A stretch of 43,035 bases of DNA, taken from Candidatus Aminicenantota bacterium. Its GTDB lineage: Bacteria > Acidobacteriota > Aminicenantia > UBA2199. Below, in pieces: positions 8,820 through 16,289 of the stretch. The stretch spans positions 1-43,035 of the forward strand of contig JAPKZK010000139.1 in the NCBI GenBank assembly GCA_026393835.1, read 5' to 3'. The translations under genes were made by a program, and so were the position numbers. How positions within the stretch are numbered: the first letter of the stretch is position 1; each line of letters begins with the position of its first letter. The notes under the pieces were generated by a model that saw only the letters and a list, made by a program, of their open reading frames with translations, had not been told where the DNA came from and ran no database searches.

Positions 8820-10157
8820 TTATTCTTTTTTCATAGAGGAAGCATTAATTATCTTCTTCCAATCATCCAGGTTTTTTTCAAGCAGGGGGTTCACGCTGTA
8901 CCATTCGCCGCCGTTAATATATTCCAGTACATAAAGACCGGCCAGCAGCTCCAGGCGTTTTTCGTTCATATCGCCGATAAATTTTTTATTGGTGTCGATT
9001 TCAATTAGAATTTCCCATTGCGAACGGCCCAACGGCCGGGTCTTTTTTATCCTGTGCTCATTAACCGCCCCTTCCATATCTTTTTCACCGATGGAAGTTC
9101 CATTCGAGGATTTCGATAAAACTGCCGCAAAAGCAATCAAATCGATCAATGTTCGGAACACGCCCCCTGAATAATAAACCGCCATTTCCAACGCTTTTGG
9201 GCTGATTAACTTTTCATCCATACGCCGCAGCACCGCCTCTTTCATCAATTTGCAATTTCTTTCGGTATCTTCATCCTGAGTCTTATCTACAGTTCTTAAC
9301 CGCAGGTTTTTCAGCACATGCATTCTACCTACGGTGGCTTCTACCACCGATGCTTTAACCGAATGAATCAGCGAAATGGGAACGGTCAGCAGCATGGTGG
9401 CGTTATCTAACAACGCAAGATTCTGCCCATCTTCAGCAAATAATTTTTCAGCAGCGTTAACCGCTGCCCGATCCAGTCCATCGACAACAATCAACGGTTC
9501 TTTTCCCTTTAATTTGGACTTTATATCCATAACCAGGTTTTTTACCAACCCGGTTAACTCATTCATCCGGGGCCTGTATTCGTTCCGGACAATTTGCCGG
9601 GAATCCACATCCCCTCTCATTTTGGCAAAGAAATCAGCTCTTAACTTAAGAAAAGGAAGTGTGAATCCGCCCCCCGCTTCACTTTGAATACCCATTTCCT
9701 TTGTTTTTCCTTTAGTATGAGTGGTTTCGATCTTCAATTTTTCACGGAAGAAACCTTCCAATTTTTCGAATTGATCCTTAAAATAGCTTTCGATTTCTAT
9801 TTTCTTTTCCTTTGCAAAGGTTAGGATATAGAAACATATGGTAATGAAAAATTCCACGATTTCGATATCATTGGGATCCAGCGATTCCAGGATATCGATT
9901 TTAATTATCTCAAAACGTTTGCGTAGATCGGCATCGAAGATAATTTTGTTTAATTCCGTGGATTTGCCATTCCCTTTATGTCCCCCGAACAGCGCTTTAT
10001 ACCCGGGGGAAGCATCTAAAAATTCATTCTTTATATTATCGATTTCTATGCGGTGGGTTTCGATATAAAAGCTTTCCCACTGTTCTTTCATTTCCGGCGA
10101 TAACGGTTCTTGTTGATTAAAGTCTCGAATAACGTCACCCAAAGTCAAGGCTTTCAT
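8820..10157 (-). CDS. STAND/KAP-like P-loop ATPase (module 1)
   Basis: 445 residues. Walker A is GGHKGNGKST at 58-67 and Walker B is PLIVVDGLDR at 221-230. A helical segment at 100-145 and a Gly-rich loop (EAGGGFTLPF) come between them. C-terminal landmarks YYSGGVFRTLIDLI and WYSVNPLL correspond to YSGGAIRDLFSII and YDTHPLL in the ATPase at 14895, so the two are paralogues. The start is ATG 10157 with AAGGAG 8-9 nt upstream. The TPR partner follows after 3 nt. I infer that ATP binding or oligomerisation is supplied in trans to the TPR protein, which has lost its own P-loop. Substrate and trigger are unknown. Confidence 0.82.
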   Translation of the reverse strand: MKALTLGDVIRDFNQQEPLSPEMKEQWESFYIETHRIEIDNIKNEFLDASPGYKALFGGHKGNGKSTELNKIIFDADLRKRFEIIKIDILESLDPNDIEIVEFFITICFYILTFAKEKKIEIESYFKDQFEKLEGFFREKLKIETTHTKGKTKEMGIQSEAGGGFTLPFLKLRADFFAKMRGDVDSRQIVRNEYRPRMNELTGLVKNLVMDIKSKLKGKEPLIVVDGLDRAAVNAAEKLFAEDGQNLALLDNATMLLTVPISLIHSVKASVVEATVGRMHVLKNLRLRTVDKTQDEDTERNCKLMKEAVLRRMDEKLISPKALEMAVYYSGGVFRTLIDLIAFAAVLSKSSNGTSIGEKDMEGAVNEHRIKKTRPLGRSQWEILIEIDTNKKFIGDMNEKRLELLAGLYVLEYINGGEWYSVNPLLEKNLDDWKKIINASSMKKE

Positions 10158-10485
10158 ATTAACTCCTTATCTAAAACAGTTTTTAAAGACAGATCGAGTA
10201 TATCATATTCCCTTTTTTTTATAAAGCCCACCTGTATAAAAGTTTTTACGGGGGCCAGCCCCGCGGCGCGGGGAGAATATAAGGGCCGTGTGGGGCGAAC
10301 ACGATGGGTTGCCCCTACTTAATCCAGCACTCGCGTTCATTCGTTTAATTGGTGGACCCTCTTTTATTCGCGTCTCTTCGCGTTCTTCGCGGCTCAAAAA
10401 AACAAGCTGTGAGACCTTGCATTCTACTGGAAATTAGTCTAAAATCAATTCCATTTAAAATCTAAAATCGATACCAGGAGGAACT
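10158..10485. other. 328-bp intergenic region with dispersed repeats
   Basis: It is the divergent promoter region of the ATPase (minus) and the secreted protein at 10486 (plus). A TATACT -10 for the minus gene lies at 10202-10197; I see no convincing -35. 10255-10320 holds degraded GTGGGGCGAACAC...GCCCCTAC palindrome material. 10365-10395 holds TCGCG-TCTCTTCGCG-TTCTTCGCGG direct repeats, like those in the 4662 element. No gene is seen. Confidence 0.5.
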
Positions 10486-11064
10486 GTGAAAAAATTAATT
10501 GTTTATGTGGGAATAATGTTGATCGTGGTAGGTTTCAGCGTTTTGCAAGCGCAGCAGGTCAAGAAATATCAAATCCAATCCGGGATTATCACCTTTGAAA
10601 CGGACCTGAAAATGGGGAATTTTGTTATGAAGACCAAAGCTGTTGTTTATTTTGATGATTTCGGGATGAAAGAGTGTAGGGATACTTATGATGACAACGG
10701 CATCAAGGAATCGTTTTTCAGCGACGGGAAGGATTTATACCTGGTGATGTATGCTGAGAAAGCAGTTTATAAACGTGGTACTGCCTTCCGGGGCACTGAG
10801 TATAAATTTGATTGGAACGAAATCGCGCCGTCGGGAAAGGGAAAAAAGTTGCCGAATATGACGGTGCTGGGGAAGAATTGCGAGGCGTTTGAAATGAACG
10901 ACAAAGGAAATATCAGCACCTTTGCCGGTTGGAACAATGTTTGCTTATATATGGCGACCAAGCAACCCAGTATGACTGTTGTTTCCAAAGCGGTGAAATT
11001 CGAGGAAAACGTAAAGGTCCCCGCGGAAAAATTCAAAATCCCCGCCGGGTTTGCCTTGAAATAA
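10486..11064 (+). CDS. Secreted/periplasmic protein of unknown function (192 aa)
   Basis: The start is GTG 10486, placed by a perfect AGGAGG at 10476-10481. Residues 1-22 form a cleavable signal peptide ending in LQAQQ. The mature part is beta-rich (QSGIITFETDLKM..., KTKAVVYFDDFG) with two cysteines. It resembles small DUF4412-type periplasmic or outer-membrane-associated proteins that pass through a GxxxxFxTDxKMG pattern, but I am not sure of the family. It stands alone between a divergent ATPase gene and a convergent phosphatase-like gene, so the context does not assign a role. Confidence 0.75.
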   Translation: MKKLIVYVGIMLIVVGFSVLQAQQVKKYQIQSGIITFETDLKMGNFVMKTKAVVYFDDFGMKECRDTYDDNGIKESFFSDGKDLYLVMYAEKAVYKRGTAFRGTEYKFDWNEIAPSGKGKKLPNMTVLGKNCEAFEMNDKGNISTFAGWNNVCLYMATKQPSMTVVSKAVKFEENVKVPAEKFKIPAGFALK

Positions 11065-11086
11065 CTAAAGTGTAAAGAAAGAAGGG

Positions 11087-11115
11087 GTAGGGAACAGGCA
11101 GCGCCTGTTCCCTAC
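11087..11115. repeat. Perfect 29-bp dispersed palindrome (13-bp arms)
   Basis: GTAGGGAACAGGC-AGC-GCCTGTTCCCTAC, 23 bp after the stop of the secreted-protein gene and between convergent genes. A decayed relative lies at ~37946-37970 (GTAGGGAAAGGCATTGCCTGTTCC). There is no T-tract, but as a transcribed hairpin it could protect 3' ends. Confidence 0.75.
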
Positions 11116-11251
11116 CGCGAATTTTCGGATTCAATTCCCGGCTATTTCGATTTGGCCCATACAGTCGTTCCTGAACCGATGGATATCTTCTTTCGTCGCG
11201 CCGGGGAAAAACTCCAATAATCTCTTATCGGGTAATGAATTTAATCTCTCT

Positions 11252-11599
11252 TTAACTTTCCATTTCCGATTTCACCAGGGCTTCGAATTTCTCTCTTATC
11301 AAAGACGCCAGTCCCGGGTCCATAAAATCATAATAATCGGGGATACCCAGGCAATGTATCTGCCCATGCGCGGAAAAAAGCGGGTAATTCTGTCGAATCC
11401 ACCGGAGGTGAAATTCTTCCATGACCACGATGTAATCGGCCCACGTCAATAATTCCAGGTCGACCTGGGTCCCGGCGTCTTCATCCACCCCCGCGGACTT
11501 TACCTGGAACCGACGATCATGCTTATACAACTCCTCGGCGGTTTTGCTCCGCATTTTATTGTAAGTACAAACAAAAAGTATCTTCAACTTTTTTTTCAT
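11252..11599 (-). CDS. Low-molecular-weight protein-tyrosine-phosphatase-like protein
   Basis: 115 residues. The N-terminal strand plus P-loop LKILFVCTYNKMRS contains the C-x5-R-S signature (Cys11, Arg17). The DYYDFMDP motif at 88-95 supplies the general-acid Asp region. The length and order fit the short single-domain branch of the LMW-PTP/arsenate-reductase fold. Substrate is not predictable: the usual P-loop CxGNxCRS is replaced by CTYNKMRS. It is monocistronic, convergent to the gene at 10486, and uses the ATG at 11599. The ~120 bp downstream (11131-11250) have no gene start. Confidence 0.78.
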   Translation of the reverse strand: MKKKLKILFVCTYNKMRSKTAEELYKHDRRFQVKSAGVDEDAGTQVDLELLTWADYIVVMEEFHLRWIRQNYPLFSAHGQIHCLGIPDYYDFMDPGLASLIREKFEALVKSEMES

Positions 11600-11723
11600 G
11601 CGCGTTTACCCTGGCAACTGCCAGGAATTAAATATAGCATAATAAAAATTTTTTGTAAAATGGAGCTGATTTTTCGGAGCGGCCCCTGATAAGCGGAAGC
11701 GCGAAAAGCCCTTAAAAAATCTC

Positions 11724-11752
11724 TTGCTATTTATTTCATTCTATGGTATTAA
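11724..11752 (+). promoter_or_regulatory. Predicted promoter of the BrnT-like toxin/antitoxin pair
   Basis: TTGCTA (11724-11729), 17-bp spacer, TATTAA (11747-11752), 33 bp before the ATG at 11786. Confidence 0.5.
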
Positions 11753-11785
11753 TGATAATGGCGACTGCTATTGGAATGATAGACA

Positions 11786-12070
11786 ATGAAAATTAATGGG
11801 ATATTGTGGTTAGAAGATATAGTTGAAAAGCTGTTTTTGAAGCATAAAGTGGATAAGAACGAGGTAAGGGAAATTATGAAGAGCCAACCATTATTTCTGT
11901 TTGTAGAAAAAGGACATCAGAAAGGAGAAAATCTGTATGCTGCTTTTGGGCAGACTGAAACCGGTAGATATTTAGCTGTGTACTTTATTCATAAGAAAAA
12001 TAGTGAGGCGCTAATCCTATCTGCAAGAGATATGACTCAACCCGAAAGGAGGAAATATGAGCAAAGGTAA
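11786..12070 (+). CDS. BrnT-like (DUF497-type) toxin
   Basis: 94 residues. It has the BrnT layout: an N-terminal WLEDIVEKLFLKHKV where the family has KxxxNxxKHGV, a central EENLYAAFG/TGRYLAVYFI sheet, and the C-terminal ILSARDMTQPERRKYE, which corresponds to the conserved RIISARxAxxxERxxYE. BrnT proteins are RelE-fold ribonucleases that stop translation. The conserved KHGV and Arg positions are only partly kept, so the activity may be altered. The antitoxin gene overlaps its last 14 bases. Confidence 0.72.
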   Translation: MKINGILWLEDIVEKLFLKHKVDKNEVREIMKSQPLFLFVEKGHQKGENLYAAFGQTETGRYLAVYFIHKKNSEALILSARDMTQPERRKYEQR

Positions 12071-12320
12071 GACATCGATTTCCAGGGTGAGTTCCTACCA
12101 GGAGATTGGGGAATATTGGGCAGAGCATGACCTGGCTGATTCCTGGGATCAAACAAAACCGGTGGAATTCGCTGTGGATATATTGTCTGAAAAAATATAC
12201 TACCCCCTGGAACGGGACCTTGCCAATGAATTGAGTAAACTGGCGCATATTCGGGGTATAGCCGCAGTAACATTGCTCAATTTGTGGATAAAAGAAAAAC
12301 TTCGCGAACAAAATGCATGA
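12057..12320 (+). CDS. CopG/BrnA-type antitoxin
   Basis: 87 residues, preceded by AGGAGG inside the toxin gene. The N-terminal part (SYQEIGEYWAEHDLADSWD) matches the toxin-neutralising motif of the CopG-type antitoxin family (pfam12441, WxxHDxxDxW). The C-terminal ~45 residues (LANELSKLAHIRGIAAVTLLNLWIKEKL) look like the ribbon-helix-helix DNA-binding and dimerisation part. The order toxin then antitoxin with overlap is that of brnTA. It is expected to repress its own promoter. Confidence 0.75.
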   Translation: MSKGKTSISRVSSYQEIGEYWAEHDLADSWDQTKPVEFAVDILSEKIYYPLERDLANELSKLAHIRGIAAVTLLNLWIKEKLREQNA

Positions 12321-12425
12321 AATGATTTTTTCCTCTTTTTCCATTATTTTAGAGAGTTTTTATATTCCAAATCTTGATAACATACCTGTAAAGTAATCAC
12401 TAGCACACCAGAGCAGGCTTTTGGC

Positions 12426-12908
12426 GCACATGAAAACAATCTAAAATCAGATAAAATCACTTTGAAATCAGGTGAAAATAGATTGACATCACCTGATTTC
12501 ACCTTGACACCAGATGAAAATAAAGTGACATCACCTGATGTCACTTTAAAATCAGATGAAATATTTCTAAAATCAGATGAAAAATCTTTCCGTGCAGATG
12601 AAAATACATTGAAATCACCTGATTTCACCTTGACACCAGGTGAAAGCAACGTGGCATCACCTGATTTCACCTTGACACCAGGTGAAATCAACGTGACATC
12701 ATCTGATTTCACCTTGACACCAGGTGAAAAATTTGTGAAATCATCTGAAAAATCTTTCCGCGCAGATGCACGGAACCCTCGCGCACATGCACGGACACCC
12801 CGTGCACATGCACGGAGACCTCGTGCACATGCACGGAGACCTCGCGCACATGCACGGAACCCTCGCGCCACTGAAAAATTCGTGTGCACACATGCGCGGA
12901 AATCCCGC
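12426..12908. repeat. 21-bp-phased palindromic repeat array B (23 units)
   Basis: Units begin every 21 bp from 12426 to 12888 with no indel. The conserved unit start is NCA-N2-TG(A/C): TCACCTGA, TCAGATGA, CCAGGTGA and, at the right end, GCACATGC. Neighbouring units also pair with each other (TGATTTCACC / GGTGAAATCA; TGCACG / CGTGCA). Three sub-blocks are visible: A/T-rich units 12426-12614, highly similar units 12615-12740, and GC-rich GCACATGCACGG units 12762-12866. Because 21 is a multiple of three, frames stay open on both strands with heptad-like products; I do not call these genes. The array fills the gap between convergent genes; the remaining 12321-12425 shows nothing. Confidence 0.88.
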
Positions 12909-12952
12909 GCCGGTTCACGAAGTACCTTTTTCTTTATTGTCTGAACCAGGAT

Positions 12953-14722
12953 TTATAGGATGCCGGGATGACCGGGATTAACCTTTACAAAGACCTCTTT
13001 CCCGCTAAAGGCAATGGCCAGTTTTTTAATGTGTTTAATTCCTCTTTCCACCAGTTCGGTTTCGTATTTCTTTTCCTCGATCTGGGCCAGGGCGGTTTCG
13101 ATTGCGCTTTCTACCGTTTCATTATCATCTTTGTCCACCGACTTGAATTCGATCACATAACCGGTCTGGGTAGCGTTTTTGGGGATAATCATGATATCAT
13201 ATCTACCATAACCGGATTCACGGTTGGATTTTATTTCATGGGTATTGGATATCCAGATCAGGAGACCGGCTACCAATGCATGATAAACTTTCTCCGGCTC
13301 GCCGCCGAAATCGTGGTAACTAAATACCGCCAGGACGATCATCTTCAACATTTTTTCGAAGAGTTTGATATCGCCGGCAATCAATGCATTGAGCATGATC
13401 TCCAGTTGCTTATTTTCGATCCTGGTGGAAAAATAGTTGTCGATAATAGCGGCATAAGTTGTTTTTACTTCTTCATTGGGAATAGAGAGGGTATAAAAAA
13501 ACTTCCCGGAGGCCGGGTCCCTTCTTTTGGCGGTCTGTTTCAGGTATCCCCCCATTAATAGGAAACTCCACAACAAATCCTCCCGATAGGAAATATTGTT
13601 TAATATGATGCTTTCATCGATGACTTTTTCGATTGCCTCGCCGCGGATGAGTTGCTCCAGTTCTTCTTTGAGTTCTTTTCCGCCGGAGGTAAGCAATGTT
13701 TCCACGATCTGGTTATCGGAGGTATTGAGCCAGTAAGGCATCAATTCTTTTTCCTTGCTGTTCAGGAAATTGAGTATAGACCAGGGATTATAAATGACCT
13801 TGCCGCCGAACCGGTAACCGTTATACCACAATTGGACCTGGTCATACATATGGGATACCTGGTAATCCTCCAGCATGGTTTTGACTTCCTCTTCGGTGAA
13901 CCCGAAACAATCGCTGAATTTTGACGACAGTAACGTATACACGCCGGGATTGTTAAAGCCGGAAAAAATCGATTCCTTTGCAATACGCATTATACCGGTT
14001 ACAACTCCTTTTTCCAGGTATTGGTCGGTATCTTTGAGGCCCCCGCCCAGGAAGTTGCGTATAAAATTAATGATATCGTCATAATACCCGTAATGATAAC
14101 CGGCATGCACCAGGGCGTCGTATTCATCGATCAATATAACCGCCCGTTTATTATAATACCGGCTTAAGAAAATCAGCAACGACCCCAGGCTATTTTCATA
14201 GTCGTCCCTGTCACCCTTTAGTTCGAGAATTTGTTGGAAATAATCCAGTTCGAAAGGCATCAGTTTTTTGCTTTCCAGGAGGTAGCCATGCCTGGCATAT
14301 TCTAAACGGATCAACTTTTTTATTTTCCTGGAACAGGTTTCCCAATCGAGTTCCTTGATGTCTTTGAAGGATAAAAAAATAACCGGGTATTTGCCCATTT
14401 TATCCGTGTACTCCCGGCCTGCGCCGGAGATAGCCAGGGAATCGAATAAATGTTTATAGGAATGGGGTTCTTTTGCCGAAATAGGCGCAGGCGGCTGCGC
14501 ATCCGGGTCCGGGTCCCAGGTCGACGGGCAGCAGTCGTAAAAGTATTTCAACATGGAAATGTTGAGCGTCTTCCCGAATCGCCGGGGACGGGGAACGAGC
14601 AGGATCTTATCGCCGCTGTCGATGACTTCTTTGATAAATAGGGTCTTATCCACGTAATAGTAGTTCCCTGTTACCATATCTTTAAAATCCGACACCCCGA
14701 TGGGCAGCTTTTTCATTTTCAT
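12953..14722 (-). CDS. AAA-ATPase-like / PD-(D/E)XK nuclease family protein, copy 1
   Basis: 589 residues, the pfam09820 (AAA-ATPase-like) + pfam08011 (PDDEXK_9) architecture. The P-loop PRPRRFGKT lies at 44-52, Walker B AVILIDEYDALVH at 194-206, and a long helical middle (LWYNGYRFGGKVIYNPWSI) at 298-316. The nuclease core is GRYDIMIIP (Asp509) and YVIEFK (Glu525, Lys527), so the catalytic triad is intact. Family members occur in many copies in gut and environmental anaerobes and their role is unproven; a nuclease linked to mobile DNA or defence is an inference. A close second copy is at 40989. Promoter 14741-14769 matches that of copy 2. Confidence 0.9.
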   Translation of the reverse strand: MKMKKLPIGVSDFKDMVTGNYYYVDKTLFIKEVIDSGDKILLVPRPRRFGKTLNISMLKYFYDCCPSTWDPDPDAQPPAPISAKEPHSYKHLFDSLAISGAGREYTDKMGKYPVIFLSFKDIKELDWETCSRKIKKLIRLEYARHGYLLESKKLMPFELDYFQQILELKGDRDDYENSLGSLLIFLSRYYNKRAVILIDEYDALVHAGYHYGYYDDIINFIRNFLGGGLKDTDQYLEKGVVTGIMRIAKESIFSGFNNPGVYTLLSSKFSDCFGFTEEEVKTMLEDYQVSHMYDQVQLWYNGYRFGGKVIYNPWSILNFLNSKEKELMPYWLNTSDNQIVETLLTSGGKELKEELEQLIRGEAIEKVIDESIILNNISYREDLLWSFLLMGGYLKQTAKRRDPASGKFFYTLSIPNEEVKTTYAAIIDNYFSTRIENKQLEIMLNALIAGDIKLFEKMLKMIVLAVFSYHDFGGEPEKVYHALVAGLLIWISNTHEIKSNRESGYGRYDIMIIPKNATQTGYVIEFKSVDKDDNETVESAIETALAQIEEKKYETELVERGIKHIKKLAIAFSGKEVFVKVNPGHPGIL

Positions 14723-14740
14723 CTTTTTTCACCCGGTCCC

Positions 14741-14769
14741 ATTATAGCATACGGGAAAATCATTGGCAA
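14741..14769 (-). promoter_or_regulatory. Predicted sigma70-type promoter of copy 1
   Basis: On the minus strand: TTGCCA (14769-14764), 17-bp spacer, TATAAT (14746-14741), 19 bp before the ATG. The same boxes and spacing precede copy 2 (40942-40970). Confidence 0.75.
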
Positions 14770-14859
14770 TATGTGCCATTGTGACATCGTGCCATCCAGG
14801 GGAAAAAAGAAATACAGTTATCAAGTGAGGAAATTCAAAAAAAGGGGATCGAAATAATC

Positions 14860-14888
14860 TTGACAGCGCAAATAGGATTTCATACAAT
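14860..14888 (+). promoter_or_regulatory. Predicted strong promoter of the SIR2-TIR operon, leaderless start likely
   Basis: TTGACA (14860-14865), 17-bp spacer, TACAAT (14883-14888). The ATG begins 6 nt after the -10 box, so the expected transcription start is at or next to the A of ATG, and no Shine-Dalgarno could be transcribed. Confidence 0.75.
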
Positions 14889-14894
14889 AGGGGC

Positions 14895-16289
14895 ATGGCA
14901 AAAAATAAAAAAGATGATACCATTGTGTTAAAGGCAATTCAGGACGGCTACGGTTTAGCGGATGCGTATTTCAACGTTAAGGTGGGAAAAGCGCTCTCCG
15001 TAAAAAATATAGTCCCGGTAATGGGCCTGGAGCAATTAACAGGGAACAGGCTGGAAAATTTTTATGTGGATACGGATAAAGTAAGGGAAGCCAATACGAT
15101 TTCCTCATTGGAGAAATTGTTGAAAGATCCCCTTACCCCCTATACCAAGCGGCTTTTTTCCGGTTTCGCGGGTTCAGGTAAGACCACGGAGTTAATCAAA
15201 CTTTGTTTTGAATTACAGCAAGATTTTAATATCATTATCTTTTCCGCCATGGCCAAACGAAAACTCAAAGAAATTACCCTCGAATTTCTACTCTTTGAAA
15301 TCGTAGAAGATGCTTTGAATTATTTGCGCGTCAATAACCTGGTGGATGAAACGGATGAATTATTAGCGGAAATCGTTAATAATATCGCCGATTGGTGTTT
15401 CGATACCCGGATAGTAAAAGAAATAAAAAAGGAAAAGCTCAAATCCAGGGGCGCGGGGATCGATTTATTAAAAGGGATTTTCTTTAACGCCAAATCCGAA
15501 CGAAGGACTTCCGCCTCCGATAGAATTGAGGCATCCCGCATCGAGGAGCCGAAAATCAATGATTTGATTTTCGAATGTAACAAAATCTTCGATTACCTGA
15601 AGGAAAAAACCGGCAAAGAAACGCTGATAATCATCGATGATCTTGAAAAGATGACCTTTTTAGCGGCGCGGGAATTTTATACGGGGAATTCAGCGTTTAT
15701 CCGGGACTTCCACTGCAAAATGGTGCTGACCATTCCCGTGGAATTGATTTTTCATGCGGATTTTGCCATCATCCAGAACATATTCGGGGAAGCGGAAGTA
15801 TTGCCCATGATTAAAATAAAGGACGCCAGGGGAAAGGTTTACCAACCGGGAGTCGATTGTTTGACGAAAATCCTGGAGAAACGGCTGGACCTTTCACTTT
15901 TTGAAAACCAATGCTGGAAGGAAGCCGTCCGCTATTCGGGCGGAGCCATCAGGGATTTGTTCTCTATTATTCAGCGGGCGGGCCTTAATGAGGAGTCGGA
16001 GATAATTACCGAATCCTCCATGAAAAAATCCGTCAATTTATTTAAAGACACTTTCGCCTCCAGGGTCCAAGAGCGGAATGACGAGATCAAGATAAAATTT
16101 GAAGAGTACCTGGAGGTTCTATTCGAAATATATGACGGTAACAAGACCGCGCCCAAGAGAAACCTTGCGCTGCTGGACTTACTCAGGACGCGCTCCGTTA
16201 TGAAATACAACGGTGAAGGTTTTTATGACACCCATCCCCTGCTTGACAACTTTATTAAAGCATACAAAGAGAAAGATGCCAAAAAATGA
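14895..16289 (+). CDS. STAND/KAP-like P-loop ATPase (module 2)
   Basis: 464 residues. Walker A is GFAGSGKTTE at 90-99 and Walker B TLIIIDDLEKM at 243-253. The C-terminal landmarks YSGGAIRDLFSII and YDTHPLL are shared with the ATPase at 8820-10157, its paralogue. The N-terminal ~85 residues (NFYVDTDKVREANTIS) are absent or different in module 1. Its stop lies inside the next gene (14-nt overlap), so ATPase and TPR-SIR2-TIR protein are coupled. By analogy to STAND immune ATPases, ATP-driven assembly may switch on the NAD-cleaving partner; this is inference. The start is fixed by the promoter 6 nt upstream. Confidence 0.85.
   Translation: MAKNKKDDTIVLKAIQDGYGLADAYFNVKVGKALSVKNIVPVMGLEQLTGNRLENFYVDTDKVREANTISSLEKLLKDPLTPYTKRLFSGFAGSGKTTELIKLCFELQQDFNIIIFSAMAKRKLKEITLEFLLFEIVEDALNYLRVNNLVDETDELLAEIVNNIADWCFDTRIVKEIKKEKLKSRGAGIDLLKGIFFNAKSERRTSASDRIEASRIEEPKINDLIFECNKIFDYLKEKTGKETLIIIDDLEKMTFLAAREFYTGNSAFIRDFHCKMVLTIPVELIFHADFAIIQNIFGEAEVLPMIKIKDARGKVYQPGVDCLTKILEKRLDLSLFENQCWKEAVRYSGGAIRDLFSIIQRAGLNEESEIITESSMKKSVNLFKDTFASRVQERNDEIKIKFEEYLEVLFEIYDGNKTAPKRNLALLDLLRTRSVMKYNGEGFYDTHPLLDNFIKAYKEKDAKK

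Noticed and set aside
11131..11270. Coding-looking frame (KERLNSLPDKRLLEFF...) after the phosphatase-like gene
   Set aside because: There is no ATG, GTG or TTG with a ribosome binding site. It may be a decayed C-terminal extension, but it is too short to call.
12426..12908. CRISPR array or protein-coding repeat in array B
   Set aside because: Units are 21 bp with no unique spacers and no cas genes. Open frames exist on both strands only because 21 is a multiple of three, and no ribosome binding site or good start precedes them.
16213..16275. GTG start of the SIR2-TIR gene
   Set aside because: It lies deep inside the ATPase C-terminal coding sequence. ATG 16276 gives a normal coupled overlap.
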